Below are positions 1 to 8,404 of a DNA stretch of 62,038 nt, piece after piece. A model generated the notes under the pieces. The model was not told the DNA's origin. It saw only the letters and a list, made by a program, of their open reading frames with translations, and did not search any database. The translations under genes were made by a program, and so were the position numbers. Each line of letters opens with the position of its first letter. Position 1 is the first letter of the stretch. Origin of the DNA: an uncultured Gemmatimonadota bacterium (lineage in GTDB: Bacteria; Latescibacterota; UBA2968; UBA8231); contig CAITNQ010000238.1 of the NCBI GenBank assembly GCA_903893785.1, positions 1-62,038 of the forward strand, given 5' to 3'.

Positions 1-1
1 G

Positions 2-1147
2 CCGTTGGTCGGGGGCGCGATCCTGGACCTGGGAACACGCCTCGATGGACGCTGGCTGGCCTTCCGCATCGACGCGTACACGCCGCTGCTCGTCGCCGGC
101 CTGGCCGGTCTGGTCGGAGGTCGGATCTTGGTGGGACGGGTGCGCAGCGAAGCGGCACTGCCGACACGTCACCTGGTGTCGCTGTTCGTCCGCGGCAACC
201 CGTTCCTCGCCTTCCGCGCCCTGATCCGCTACCACCTGGCCGGTGACGAGAGCCGTCGCGTGGAGACCACGCGAGCCCTGGGCGACAGCCGCAGTCCACT
301 CAACGCCGAGGAGCTACTTGAGGCCCTGGCTGATCCCAGCGCCCGGGTCCGCCACGAAGCCATCCTTGCCATCAGCCGCACCCGCCCCGATCCGCGCCTC
401 TCAGCGGCTTTGGCCCAGATCCTGGCGGCGGGCGGCGAGCTGGCGCCCGTGGCGGCCTGGGCTCTGGGGCGGGCCGGTGTCGAGCCCGCGGCGGCCGGTC
501 TGCGTGCCGCCCTGCGGCACGGCAGCGAGGCCACCCAAACCGAAGCCGCGCGAGCGTTGGGCTGCCTTGACGATCCTGATGCGGCCGGCGAGCTGCGGCT
601 GGCATTGGCAGGTTCACCCTCGGCTCAGGTTCGCCGCGCCAGCGCCGCGGCCCTGGGCCAACTGGGCTGCGTCGAGGCACTGCCCGAACTGCTGGCCTGC
701 CTGGGCGAACAGACCAGCGACGAGGGTCGCGCCGAGGTGGCCCTGGCACTGGCGCGTCTGGTGGACCAGGAGCGGTTATTCGTGCGGCTTTGGCGGCGGT
801 CGCGCACGCGGGGCATGGCGCCAGTGAGCCAGGAGCTGCTGGCGTTGGCCCGGCGCAGTCAGCTGCTGCCCGGTTGGGGGGCAGCAGCAGCCCGCATCGG
901 TTCGGCCGGTGAAGCCCTGGCTGAAGCGGGAACAGGCGCGGCCACCGGCTATCTGCAGGCTGCCGCAGCCGCCTTGCCCACCAGCGCGTCCACCTGCGGG
1001 CAGCAGGTCCTTCTGGCCTGCACCGCCCGGTTGCCGGACGACGCGCCCCTGCCAACGGACCTGTTGACCCTGTGGACGGCGGCACTGCGGGCTGCGGTGG
1101 AGGCCACCGACGCGACCCGCCCCCCGGCCCTGCCGCGGGCCGGCTAA
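2..1147 (+). CDS. MFS-type transporter C-terminus fused to HEAT repeats (5' partial)
   Basis: The reading frame is open to the left edge, so the true start lies outside the window; a TTG at 5 is only the first possible start inside it. Residues about 20-45 form one hydrophobic helix ending in a basic turn, as expected for the last membrane span of a major-facilitator transporter. From about residue 65 to 260 there are repeated alanine/leucine-rich helical pairs typical of HEAT or PBS-lyase repeats (for example EELLEALADPSARVRHEAIL). The remaining 120 residues are helical and low-complexity. HEAT repeats usually bind proteins, so a cytosolic regulatory tail on a transporter is my inference. 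The following gene converges on it 27 bases away. Confidence 0.6.
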   Translation, partial: PLVGGAILDLGTRLDGRWLAFRIDAYTPLLVAGLAGLVGGRILVGRVRSEAALPTRHLVSLFVRGNPFLAFRALIRYHLAGDESRRVETTRALGDSRSPLNAEELLEALADPSARVRHEAILAISRTRPDPRLSAALAQILAAGGELAPVAAWALGRAGVEPAAAGLRAALRHGSEATQTEAARALGCLDDPDAAGELRLALAGSPSAQVRRASAAALGQLGCVEALPELLACLGEQTSDEGRAEVALALARLVDQERLFVRLWRRSRTRGMAPVSQELLALARRSQLLPGWGAAAARIGSAGEALAEAGTGAATGYLQAAAAALPTSASTCGQQVLLACTARLPDDAPLPTDLLTLWTAALRAAVEATDATRPPALPRAG

Positions 1148-1174
1148 GCCGCGGGCGGGCCCTCGCGCCGCCGT

Positions 1175-2230
1175 TCAGGGACCGGGATCCGCCGTTCGCC
1201 CCGCCGGGCCCTGCAGGAAACGTTCCACTGCCCGCGTGAAACGCGCCGTGTCACGCGGGCCAATGCCTCGTCCGCTGTGCTCGAGCAGCAGCAGCGACGC
1301 CTGAGGCCACACCTCCTGAAGGCGGGCCCGCACCGCCCGGGCATCCGGCATCAGGGCTCCCAGGCCGGCCACCACCAGCGTCGGCAGGCCCAAGCGGCGC
1401 AGCTGGTCGATCTCGCTCTCCGAGGGCTCGCGCAGACCGTTGGCGACGTGGGCGATGAGGACCTCGAAGTCGGCCTGGGCGGCCAGGGGATGAACCGCAG
1501 CCGCCTCGAGCCTGGACCGTTCCCAGACAGGCGCCTGACGCCGGTCCGCCAGGACCATGAATTCGCCGGCAAAGGCTCGCCAGCGCGCCGCCCGGGTCAG
1601 GGTGTCGAAGGCTGCCTGACGCACCGCCGACGGGTGATCGGCGAGCACCGTCCCCAGAGGCCGCCGCAGTTCCGGATACCGCGACAGCAGCACTGCTTCG
1701 CGCTGCGCCAGGGCCCGGTCCAGGCTGTCGGCGGTCGGCTCTGGGTTGGGCCCGAGGGCGCTGGCGGGCAGGTAATCGCACAGCACCAGGCCCGCCACTG
1801 CCTCCGGGTGGGCCAACGCGTACCGCAGCGCCAGCTTGGCACCGTAGGACTGGCCACACAAGACCGTGGGCCCCCATCCGAGCCCGCGTCGGACGGCGTC
1901 GATATCGGCGATGTCCTGCTCCACCGACCCACGGTCCAGGGCCACCAACCGATCGGAGAAACCCGTGCCGCGCAGGTCGAGCAGGCACACGGACGCGGCG
2001 CGCGTCAGGGCCAGCCATTCAGCTTCATCACCCCGGAAGGCGATGCCCGGGCCGCCGGCCAGGCACAGCACCGATGCGGGGCCGTTACCCGCCAAGCGGC
2101 AGAACAGCCGCGTGTCGTCGACCTCGACGAAGCGTCCCTCCCACTGCAGCTGCCCCGGCATGTCGGCGGCGGGCGCCGCGGCGGCCCCGACCACGGCCCC
2201 GAGCAGCCAGGCGATGGTCAACAACCGCAT
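1175..2230 (-). CDS. secreted alpha/beta hydrolase, proline-iminopeptidase-like
   Basis: 351 residues from an ATG at 2230. The frame is open further upstream, but the preceding gene stops at 2293 and residues 1-22 after this ATG form a clear signal peptide (hydrophobic core, AAAAPA end), which fixes the start. The mature part shows an oxyanion-region LAGGPG, a DLRGTGFSD loop and the nucleophile elbow GQSYG with Ser128. This is the arrangement of prolyl-aminopeptidase-like hydrolases. A late HSG motif near residue 335 is the likely catalytic histidine. It probably cleaves small peptides or esters in the periplasm; the substrate is unknown. It is the last gene of the minus-strand group that begins at 4843. 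Confidence 0.75.
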   Translation of the reverse strand: MRLLTIAWLLGAVVGAAAAPAADMPGQLQWEGRFVEVDDTRLFCRLAGNGPASVLCLAGGPGIAFRGDEAEWLALTRAASVCLLDLRGTGFSDRLVALDRGSVEQDIADIDAVRRGLGWGPTVLCGQSYGAKLALRYALAHPEAVAGLVLCDYLPASALGPNPEPTADSLDRALAQREAVLLSRYPELRRPLGTVLADHPSAVRQAAFDTLTRAARWRAFAGEFMVLADRRQAPVWERSRLEAAAVHPLAAQADFEVLIAHVANGLREPSESEIDQLRRLGLPTLVVAGLGALMPDARAVRARLQEVWPQASLLLLEHSGRGIGPRDTARFTRAVERFLQGPAGRTADPGP

Positions 2231-2292
2231 GGATCGGCGACGGTCCGAGGTGGACGCGGATGTCGCGGCGGGCTCAGCCCGCAGGACCCGGG

Positions 2293-3465
2293 TCACGCCG
2301 TCGCCGCGGTGCGGATGGCCCGGGCCATCTGGCGGACCCTTGATCTCCTGTTGTTCGGGTGCATGGGCACGAGCACGGCGCGGTTGAGGATGTCCAGCGA
2401 GGCCTGGCACATGCCCTCGGTGTAGCGGACCCGGGCCTTGCGGTTGGCGGCAATCTTAAATGGATCCAGGGCCGGATGGTGGGCGCCCTGGTAACGCATG
2501 ATCGGGTCCCAGCGCGTGTACACGTGGCGCCCGGTGTCCATGGGCAGGAAAGAGCCCACCCCAGCCTCACGCAGCCCTTGGGAAAAGGTCCGCGCGGCGG
2601 CTTCCGAGCCGAACAGGAAGCCCAGGTGCGTGCCACACTCGTAGTCCAGGCTGTTGTTGCGGACTGATTGCAGCCCGGCGTCGAGCCCCACCTGCAGGAG
2701 TTCCTTCTTGTGCTCCCGCATGGTGGCCAGCATCTTGTCGATGCGCTTGAGCTGCACGTTGAGGATGGCCCCCTCGACCTCGGACCCACGGTAGTTGTGG
2801 CCGGCAAACTGCAGATCCTCGCGCTTCTCGTCCGGGTTCCAGTAGAAAGAGCAGCAGTCGACGGCCACCGAGCCGCGCTGGTAGGTCCGCTCGTCGCTAG
2901 TGACGAAAGCCCCGCCTTCGCCACACGTCATGTTCTTGAAAAAGTTGAAGCTGAAGGCGCCGGCGTGGCCGATGCCCCCCAGGGCCTTGCCGGCATAGCC
3001 ACCACCCACTGCCTGGCAGGCATCTTCCAGGACGAGCAGGTCGCGCCGACGCGCCAGATCCATGATTCCATCCATGTCGCAGGGCAGACCTACCATATGC
3101 ACCGGGATGATGGCCCGCGTGTATTCCGTCAGGCGTCGTTCGACATCCGCGGCCGAGAGCGTCAACGACTCGTCGACATCGGCGATGACCGGAATCGCGC
3201 CGGCCGAAAGCACGGCCAGCGCCGTGGCCATGTAGGTGTAGGAGGGCACGATCACCTGGTCGCCGGGCCCGACGCCCAAGCCCACCAGAGCGGTGTACAG
3301 GGCCGAGGTGCCGCTGCGCGTCATGCGGCAGTAGCGCGTGCCGCTGTGCCGGGCCCAATCGCGCTCGAAGCGGTCGCACTCGCATCCCTGACCGTAGCGG
3401 AAGATCCGGCCGCTCTCGAACAATCGCCGCAGCCGGCCCAGTTCCTGTTCGCCAATCCGGTACAT
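2293..3465 (-). CDS. DegT/DnrJ/EryC1/StrS family PLP aminotransferase
   Basis: 390 residues; ATG at 3465 is preceded by AGGAGG at ideal spacing. This is a fold-type I PLP enzyme of the sugar-aminotransferase family. It shows the SGTSALYTAL cofactor loop near residue 51, LVLEDACQAVGG with the conserved aspartate near 148, and FSFNFFKNMTCGEGG, which places the Schiff-base lysine at about K177. Family members aminate keto-sugars bound to nucleotides, or use similar substrates. Its neighbours here (reductase, hydrolase) do not form a sugar pathway, so the substrate is open. It lies about 11 kb from the polysaccharide operon, which has two more family members. Confidence 0.85.
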   Translation of the reverse strand: MYRIGEQELGRLRRLFESGRIFRYGQGCECDRFERDWARHSGTRYCRMTRSGTSALYTALVGLGVGPGDQVIVPSYTYMATALAVLSAGAIPVIADVDESLTLSAADVERRLTEYTRAIIPVHMVGLPCDMDGIMDLARRRDLLVLEDACQAVGGGYAGKALGGIGHAGAFSFNFFKNMTCGEGGAFVTSDERTYQRGSVAVDCCSFYWNPDEKREDLQFAGHNYRGSEVEGAILNVQLKRIDKMLATMREHKKELLQVGLDAGLQSVRNNSLDYECGTHLGFLFGSEAAARTFSQGLREAGVGSFLPMDTGRHVYTRWDPIMRYQGAHHPALDPFKIAANRKARVRYTEGMCQASLDILNRAVLVPMHPNNRRSRVRQMARAIRTAATA

Positions 3466-3589
3466 CGAGTTCCTCCTGGTTATCGGGGGTAAGCAAAGGG
3501 TGATCGGTCCGGACCGAGCCACGTCGTGGCGGCGGTTCGTCGCCCCCGGGCGTGCCGGACTGGACGATGGTCCATGCGCCAGTCGGCGT

Positions 3590-3823
3590 TCAGGGGCGGC
3601 GCTGCGTCAACCAACGACGCACGGCCAGGCCCACCACGAGCAGCACCATACCGCCCACGGCCACCGGCAGGTCGTACCCCTCAGGCGTCCGGCCCATGGC
3701 CCACAGCAGGCCGAAACCCGCCGCCAGTCCCACCACGGCTGAGCGCAACAGCCGCAGCACCAGACTGGGGCCCGGACGGTTGTCGCTGGGCGAGGCGGGG
3801 TCGTCGCTCACGTCATTCCTCAC
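3590..3823 (-). CDS. small two-helix membrane protein, unknown function
   Basis: 77 residues with a polar N-terminus (DVSDDPASPSDNRPGPS), two predicted membrane helices (about 24-42 and 51-68) and a basic C-terminus RRWLTQRRP. This fits a small inner-membrane protein with both ends in the cytoplasm. It sits between the aldo/keto reductase (66 bases upstream) and the aminotransferase, on the same strand. I recognise no family. The compositional contrast between helices and tails supports it as real, but small high-GC frames are easily over-called. Confidence 0.5.
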   Translation of the reverse strand: MRNDVSDDPASPSDNRPGPSLVLRLLRSAVVGLAAGFGLLWAMGRTPEGYDLPVAVGGMVLLVVGLAVRRWLTQRRP

Positions 3824-3889
3824 TCGGACAGGGTCTGCGTCCTGTTCGCCGGGCCAGCCGGGCCGGGCGGCACGGTCGCGCCTTGGGCG

Positions 3890-4843
3890 CTACAGGTACT
3901 CCGGTGGTTCGGCCCACTGCGATACGGCATCCAGCCGCTGCCGCTGTTCAGGGGCCAGCTCCACCGCCAACGCGCCGAACGCCTCATCGACCTGCTCAGG
4001 CAGGTCGGGGCCGATGATCGGCGCCGTGAGGAAGGGGCGTTGCAGGAGCCAGGCGATGGCGACCTGGGCCGGGGTGCAAGCCTGCTCACGACTGACGGCA
4101 ACGACGGTGTCGATGACCTGCTGGCAGCGGGGCGTGAGCACGCGCTCAAGGTGAGCCGGGTTCCAGGCGGCCGTGTCCGGCACCGGACTGCCGCGACGTA
4201 TCTGGCCGTTCAGCAACCCTACCGCCAGGGCGCTGTAGGTGACCAGCGTCAAGCCGTAGGCCTGGCAGACCGGTACTAGCTGGGTCTCCACGTGCCGCCG
4301 GCACAGCAAGTTGTACTGGTCCTGGAGGCAGCGGATGGCGTCCCAACCTTGGGCCCGGGCCTGCCAGACCAGGTCCGCCACCTCCCAGGCCGGGTAGTTG
4401 GAGGCGCCGACGTACCGCGCCTTCCCTTGACGGACCGCGTCTTCCATGGCGCGCAGGGTTTCCTCGCGCGGCGTGTCCGGGTCCACGGTATGGAGGTAAT
4501 AAAGGTCGATGTGGTCAGTGCCCAGGCGGGTCAGGCTGCGCTCGATCTCGCGCAGGACATGGAACCGCGACAGCCCGCGATCATTGGGCCCGGGGCCGAT
4601 GGCCGAACAGACTTTGGTCGCCAGCACCAGGTCATCGCGGCGGCCGCGAATGGCCTGGCCGACGATGCGCTCGGAACGGCCGCCACCGTAGGTGTTGGCG
4701 CAATCGATGAAGGTGCAGCCCAGGTCGAGAGCGCGGGCCACCACGCGGACCCCCACCTCCTCGTCGAGATGGGCGCGGAAAGCCGTTCCCAGGCACAGGC
4801 GCGACACGCGTACCCCGGTCTGCCCCAGCCGAACGTATTGCAT
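3890..4843 (-). CDS. aldo/keto reductase
   Basis: 317 residues, the normal length for a single-domain NAD(P)H-dependent aldo/keto reductase. The catalytic tetrad can be placed: Asp47 and Tyr52 in TFIDCANTYGGGRSE, Lys77 in DLVLATKVCS, and His118 in HIDLYYLHTVD. GxSNYPAWEV at about 153 and a late cofactor-binding region (APIIGPDLPEQV) complete the fold. It reduces aldehydes or ketones in the cytoplasm; the true substrate cannot be read from sequence. It heads the minus-strand group 4843-1175 and is divergent from the PHP gene at 5166. Confidence 0.85.
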   Translation of the reverse strand: MQYVRLGQTGVRVSRLCLGTAFRAHLDEEVGVRVVARALDLGCTFIDCANTYGGGRSERIVGQAIRGRRDDLVLATKVCSAIGPGPNDRGLSRFHVLREIERSLTRLGTDHIDLYYLHTVDPDTPREETLRAMEDAVRQGKARYVGASNYPAWEVADLVWQARAQGWDAIRCLQDQYNLLCRRHVETQLVPVCQAYGLTLVTYSALAVGLLNGQIRRGSPVPDTAAWNPAHLERVLTPRCQQVIDTVVAVSREQACTPAQVAIAWLLQRPFLTAPIIGPDLPEQVDEAFGALAVELAPEQRQRLDAVSQWAEPPEYL

Positions 4844-5165
4844 AGGTAACCCCGCCGCCGCAGTTCGTCCTGGCCACAGCCGTGGGGGCAGGCCTTACGC
4901 GGACTGCGCGGACTCGCAGGAGGGAAACGGCGACCGTTGGGGCGCCGCCGGCCCCGGCCCTTGCCGCGGCCGGAATGGCTCGGGACAATATAGGCACTGC
5001 GGTGACGCCCGGGGAACCCCGCGGCGGCACCAACGGCGCCGGCGATGGGCCGCCAGCGATCCCGGCCGTACCGACGCCCAGTTACCGGTATGCCGGCCCA
5101 CCGCAGGGCTCCGGACACGCCCGGCGTGCCTCGGTTGGCATCCTGACCCGACGGAGGGAGTTCCC
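4844..5165. other. divergent intergenic region
   Basis: This 322-base spacer separates the aldo/keto reductase (leftward) from the PHP gene (rightward). I see no credible gene: the frames crossing it are extensions of neighbouring frames with no start signal. The only AT-rich spot is around 4985-4993, where the minus strand reads TATATT (4992-4987). That would be a possible -10 for the reductase group, but the matching -35 is poor. The right end carries the purine-rich ribosome-binding site CGGAGGGAG for the gene at 5166. Confidence 0.4.
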
Positions 5166-6479
5166 ATGCTGCAGGTGACCCACGAGAACCGCTTCTTCGA
5201 CATCTGGCCCCGCGTGGTGCGCGCCGGCAGCCGGGCCACCATTCACCTCAAACCCAGGTACCGCCACCGGGTCCTGGCGCCCGATGCCGAGTTCGCGGTA
5301 TCGGTCTTCGCCGCCGAGCACATGCCGGCCGACAGCGGCGGCGAACCGCAGGCGCGGGTTACCGTCCGCGCCCACGAAGGCACGCTGTCATTTGCCCACG
5401 AGTTCGGCGAAGAACAACACTACCTGGTGGAGGTAAGCACCACAGGCGACGAAGCCGCCTGGCCCCGACTGCGGTTCCCGGTGTATGCGGTAACCGACGA
5501 CCTGTACGGGCTGCTTCCCCTGCAGGGCGATATGCACATGCACAGCCACCACTCGGATGGGCGCGAATCACCGGAGTTCGTCGCCGCCTCCTGTCGCCGC
5601 ATCGGCCTGGACTTCATGGCCTTGACTGACCACGGTCAGTATGCGCCGTCGATCGAGGCCCAGGAGGCCTTCGCCGGCCTGCCGCTGGACCTGTTGATCT
5701 GCCGCGGCGAGGAGATCCACCCTCCTGACAACCCAGTGCACATGGTCAGCTTCGGCGCTCGGCACAGCGTCAACGAGATGATCGCCAGCGAGCGCCCCCG
5801 GTACGACGCCGAAGTAAGCCAGCTAGCCGCCTCCCTGGGCCCTGGCCTGAGCGCAACAGCGCGGCAACAGGTGGCCTCGTGTGTGTGGGTGTTCCAGCAG
5901 ATCCGCAGCCACGGTGGCTTGGGCATCTTCTGCCACCCGTACTGGCACGTACGATCGGGCTACACTCCCAGCGCCGAGGTGACCGCGGCGATCTTCGCCC
6001 GGCAACCGTTCGACGCCTACGAAGTGATCGGGGGGTATTACCGGCACGAAGTCGACTCCAACACTCTGCAGGTGGCCCGTTACCACGAGGAGGCCGCCAA
6101 GGGCCGCACCCTCCCCATCGTCGGCGTCAGTGATGCCCACGGCTGTGACAACAGCGACCTTTTCGGCTGGTACCGAACGGTGGTCTTCAGCCCCTCGGCG
6201 TCGTTGGACGACATTGGCGCGGCCATTCGCGCCGGCCGGAGTGTCGCCGTGGAGGCCATGGCACAGGAGTCGGTCCGCGTCTACGGCCCCCGCCGTCTCG
6301 TGCAGTACGCGCTGTTCCTGCTGCGCGAGGTCCTGCCAGGCCACGACGAGATCTGCGCCGCCGAGGGGCGCCTGATGCTAGATCATTTGGACGGCGACGA
6401 ACAGGCTAACGCCCACCTAGCAGCCAGCCGCGGCCGCAGCCTGGCGTACCTGCGCCGACGGGTCGGACAGCGGCCCTGA
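5166..6479 (+). CDS. PHP-domain metal-dependent phosphoesterase
   Basis: 437 residues from the ATG at 5166, chosen because CGGAGGGAG precedes it; the longer open frame upstream has no coding character. The N-terminal ~110 residues are a beta-rich domain, followed by a complete PHP metal site: GDMHMHSHHSDGRE, LTDHGQY, ICRGEEIH, GIFCHPYWH and VSDAHG. These histidines and acids normally bind two or three metal ions and cleave phosphoesters. The extra N-terminal domain suggests a specialised substrate. It is a single-gene unit that converges with the next gene, 87 bases downstream. Confidence 0.8.
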   Translation: MLQVTHENRFFDIWPRVVRAGSRATIHLKPRYRHRVLAPDAEFAVSVFAAEHMPADSGGEPQARVTVRAHEGTLSFAHEFGEEQHYLVEVSTTGDEAAWPRLRFPVYAVTDDLYGLLPLQGDMHMHSHHSDGRESPEFVAASCRRIGLDFMALTDHGQYAPSIEAQEAFAGLPLDLLICRGEEIHPPDNPVHMVSFGARHSVNEMIASERPRYDAEVSQLAASLGPGLSATARQQVASCVWVFQQIRSHGGLGIFCHPYWHVRSGYTPSAEVTAAIFARQPFDAYEVIGGYYRHEVDSNTLQVARYHEEAAKGRTLPIVGVSDAHGCDNSDLFGWYRTVVFSPSASLDDIGAAIRAGRSVAVEAMAQESVRVYGPRRLVQYALFLLREVLPGHDEICAAEGRLMLDHLDGDEQANAHLAASRGRSLAYLRRRVGQRP

Positions 6480-6566
6480 TCGCCCTTCGCGGCGCAGCCA
6501 GTGCCAGATGGCCGGGCTACCAGACGCGCCGTTGCCGGGGCCTGGCGCCAGCCGGTCGAACGCCGG

Positions 6567-7370
6567 TCAGTCGAGGAGCTTGCCCAGGCTGGCCACGGCG
6601 CCGAACATGCCCGGGAAGCGGAAAAGACCGTCTTCCCGGGCGCGGATACGGGTCAGCACAGCGGGCGACAGCAACGCGGCCTGGCCGGCAAACAGGGGCA
6701 ACGGGTCGTCGTCGCGGTAACTGCCTTCGGCGCGGGCCCGCGCCTGAGTGGGTGCCACCTCGGACTGCTCGGCCAGGCGGGCAGCCATGGTGCTGAAAAA
6801 AGCCTGCAGGTCTGCCCGGTAAGCAGCCGGGTCCGCCAATGCGCGGGCCTGCAGTGCCGCAAAGTCGCCGTGGCAACGCACCAGTCGCTGGGCGTATGCA
6901 GCGGGGAGTTCGCCGCTAAGGAGCAGGGGCGCCGCGTTGCCCAGCAAGGGCGTCCGATCTTCGGTCTGGAAGGCCACCAGGACGCGACGGCCCGGGCGTG
7001 GCCGGGCGCGTAACCGGATCACCGTGCCGGGCACCACGCGAACCACTGCCCCTTCGACCAGGGCGTGCTGGCAGGGGCCTTCCGGCGCCAGCACGTCGAG
7101 GTACGCCTCCTCGACCTGCAGGGGGAGCAGGTACTCCCGCGGCAGCCCGTCCACGCCGCACCGCCCGAAAGGCATCGACACGGCCCACACTGAGGGGTCC
7201 TGGGCCGCCCGCGGTGGAGCCGGCGGGTCAGTCAACTCGTCGGCCAGCCGCTCGGCTTCAGCGGCCGGATCGACGGCCAGCGGGACCACTGTGCCGTCGG
7301 CAGCCCACTGCACCTGGTAGGGCATGCCGTAGCCGAACAGCCGCACGCGCAGAGGATTCCCACCGTCCAT
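6567..7370 (-). CDS. conserved-looking hypothetical protein
   Basis: 267 residues, soluble, with no signal peptide and no motif that I recognise. The N-terminal half is beta-like with many Val/Leu/Arg strands (for example VVRVVPGTVIRLRARPRP); the C-terminal half is helical. Cysteines at about residues 70, 99 and 165 are scattered and do not form a metal site. ATG at 7370 has only a modest ribosome-binding site (GGAGGTG). It follows the MauE-thioredoxin gene by 101 bases on the same strand, so it may be a distal member of the glnB-glnE transcript. Strong GC3 bias supports it as coding. Confidence 0.5.
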   Translation of the reverse strand: MDGGNPLRVRLFGYGMPYQVQWAADGTVVPLAVDPAAEAERLADELTDPPAPPRAAQDPSVWAVSMPFGRCGVDGLPREYLLPLQVEEAYLDVLAPEGPCQHALVEGAVVRVVPGTVIRLRARPRPGRRVLVAFQTEDRTPLLGNAAPLLLSGELPAAYAQRLVRCHGDFAALQARALADPAAYRADLQAFFSTMAARLAEQSEVAPTQARARAEGSYRDDDPLPLFAGQAALLSPAVLTRIRAREDGLFRFPGMFGAVASLGKLLD

Positions 7371-7471
7371 CCATCACCTCCACAGAAAGCAAGCCACGGG
7401 CCCGAGCGCCGACCGGCACCACGGCCGCGACGGGCGTAGCCCGCCGGGACGGCGCCGCGGTTCAGAGCCCC

Positions 7472-8404
7472 TCACGGTGACGCGACCAGGGCAGCACGCA
7501 CCTCATCCGGCTTCGGGAAGCTGTCGCGCTCCCACACCTGCCGCACCACGCCGTCACGGATGAGGGCCAATCGCGGGAAGCCATGCTTCCAGGTCAGGCG
7601 GAAGAAGTCCGTGCGCGACACGCTGCCAATGGGGTACTCCGGCTGATGCTCCCGCACGAAATCGGCCACGTCCGGGCTCTCCCGGGCAAAACTCGTCAGG
7701 GCAATCAGGCGCGGCAAGTCGCCGGCGGCGACCAGCTGGTTAAGCGTCGGCACCGCATCGATGCAGTGGCCACACTTGGGGTTCATCAGTTCGACGAGGA
7801 GGTCGCCTTGCATGAGGTTCACGGCCAGGCCGTCCACCTCCAGCCCGCGCAGGCGCACGCCCGGCAGCAAGTCGGACTTGTCCAAACGCTCGATCTGCGG
7901 CAGGAAACCCACCAGTGTGGCCCCGGTTGCCGCGACCGCCGCCGCCGCGACGAGCCACCCAGCCCGCGGCATCGCGACCGTCCCCCGCCCGGCCCACCAG
8001 GAGAGGCTCAGCACCAGGACCAGCAGGCCGTCCTCAACCGCGGCTTCTCCCGGGCTGCGCCGCACCAGCGAACCAAAACAGCCACAGTCAGCCGTCGCCC
8101 CTGAGTACCAGGCGTAGGCAGTCAGGCCGCAGAAGAAAACCAGCAGCGCCAGCGCTGCCAGCGGCAGCCAACGGCGCTGCCAGTTGGCCAGCAGCCCGAC
8201 ACCCAGAACGCACTCGCCCGGCGCCAGGACGACCGCGACAGTGGCCACCTCACGCCACAGTCCGCTCAGCCCCAGCAACTGCGTGTAGGGCACGGCTTCC
8301 CAGAAGAACAACACGGGTTCCCAGGCCTTGACGGCCCCGGAGACCAGCAACACCACACCCACCAGACCAGCGCCGATCCGGCTTGCCAGCTGCATACGGT
8401 TCAT
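7472..8404 (-). CDS. MauE/DoxX-like membrane domain fused to a thioredoxin domain
   Basis: 310 residues. Residues 1-160 hold four to five predicted membrane helices and the motif ADCGCFGS (about 105), the cysteine signature of the MauE branch of DoxX-like proteins, which feed disulphide formation in methylamine dehydrogenase maturation. After a further helix (about 150-168), residues 175-310 form a thioredoxin-like domain with active site NPKCGHC (about 213) and a likely cis-proline at GFPRLAL. A fused electron-transfer pair acting on periplasmic thiols is the natural reading, similar in logic to VKOR-thioredoxin fusions. Its start overlaps the glnE stop as ATGA, so the two are translationally coupled, although no functional link is obvious. 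Confidence 0.75.
   Translation of the reverse strand: MNRMQLASRIGAGLVGVVLLVSGAVKAWEPVLFFWEAVPYTQLLGLSGLWREVATVAVVLAPGECVLGVGLLANWQRRWLPLAALALLVFFCGLTAYAWYSGATADCGCFGSLVRRSPGEAAVEDGLLVLVLSLSWWAGRGTVAMPRAGWLVAAAAVAATGATLVGFLPQIERLDKSDLLPGVRLRGLEVDGLAVNLMQGDLLVELMNPKCGHCIDAVPTLNQLVAAGDLPRLIALTSFARESPDVADFVREHQPEYPIGSVSRTDFFRLTWKHGFPRLALIRDGVVRQVWERDSFPKPDEVRAALVASP

Noticed and set aside
4692..5165. N-terminal extension of the PHP gene by 158 codons
   Set aside because: It overlaps the divergent reductase gene and is arginine/proline-rich without a fold; the ATG at 5166 has a good ribosome-binding site.
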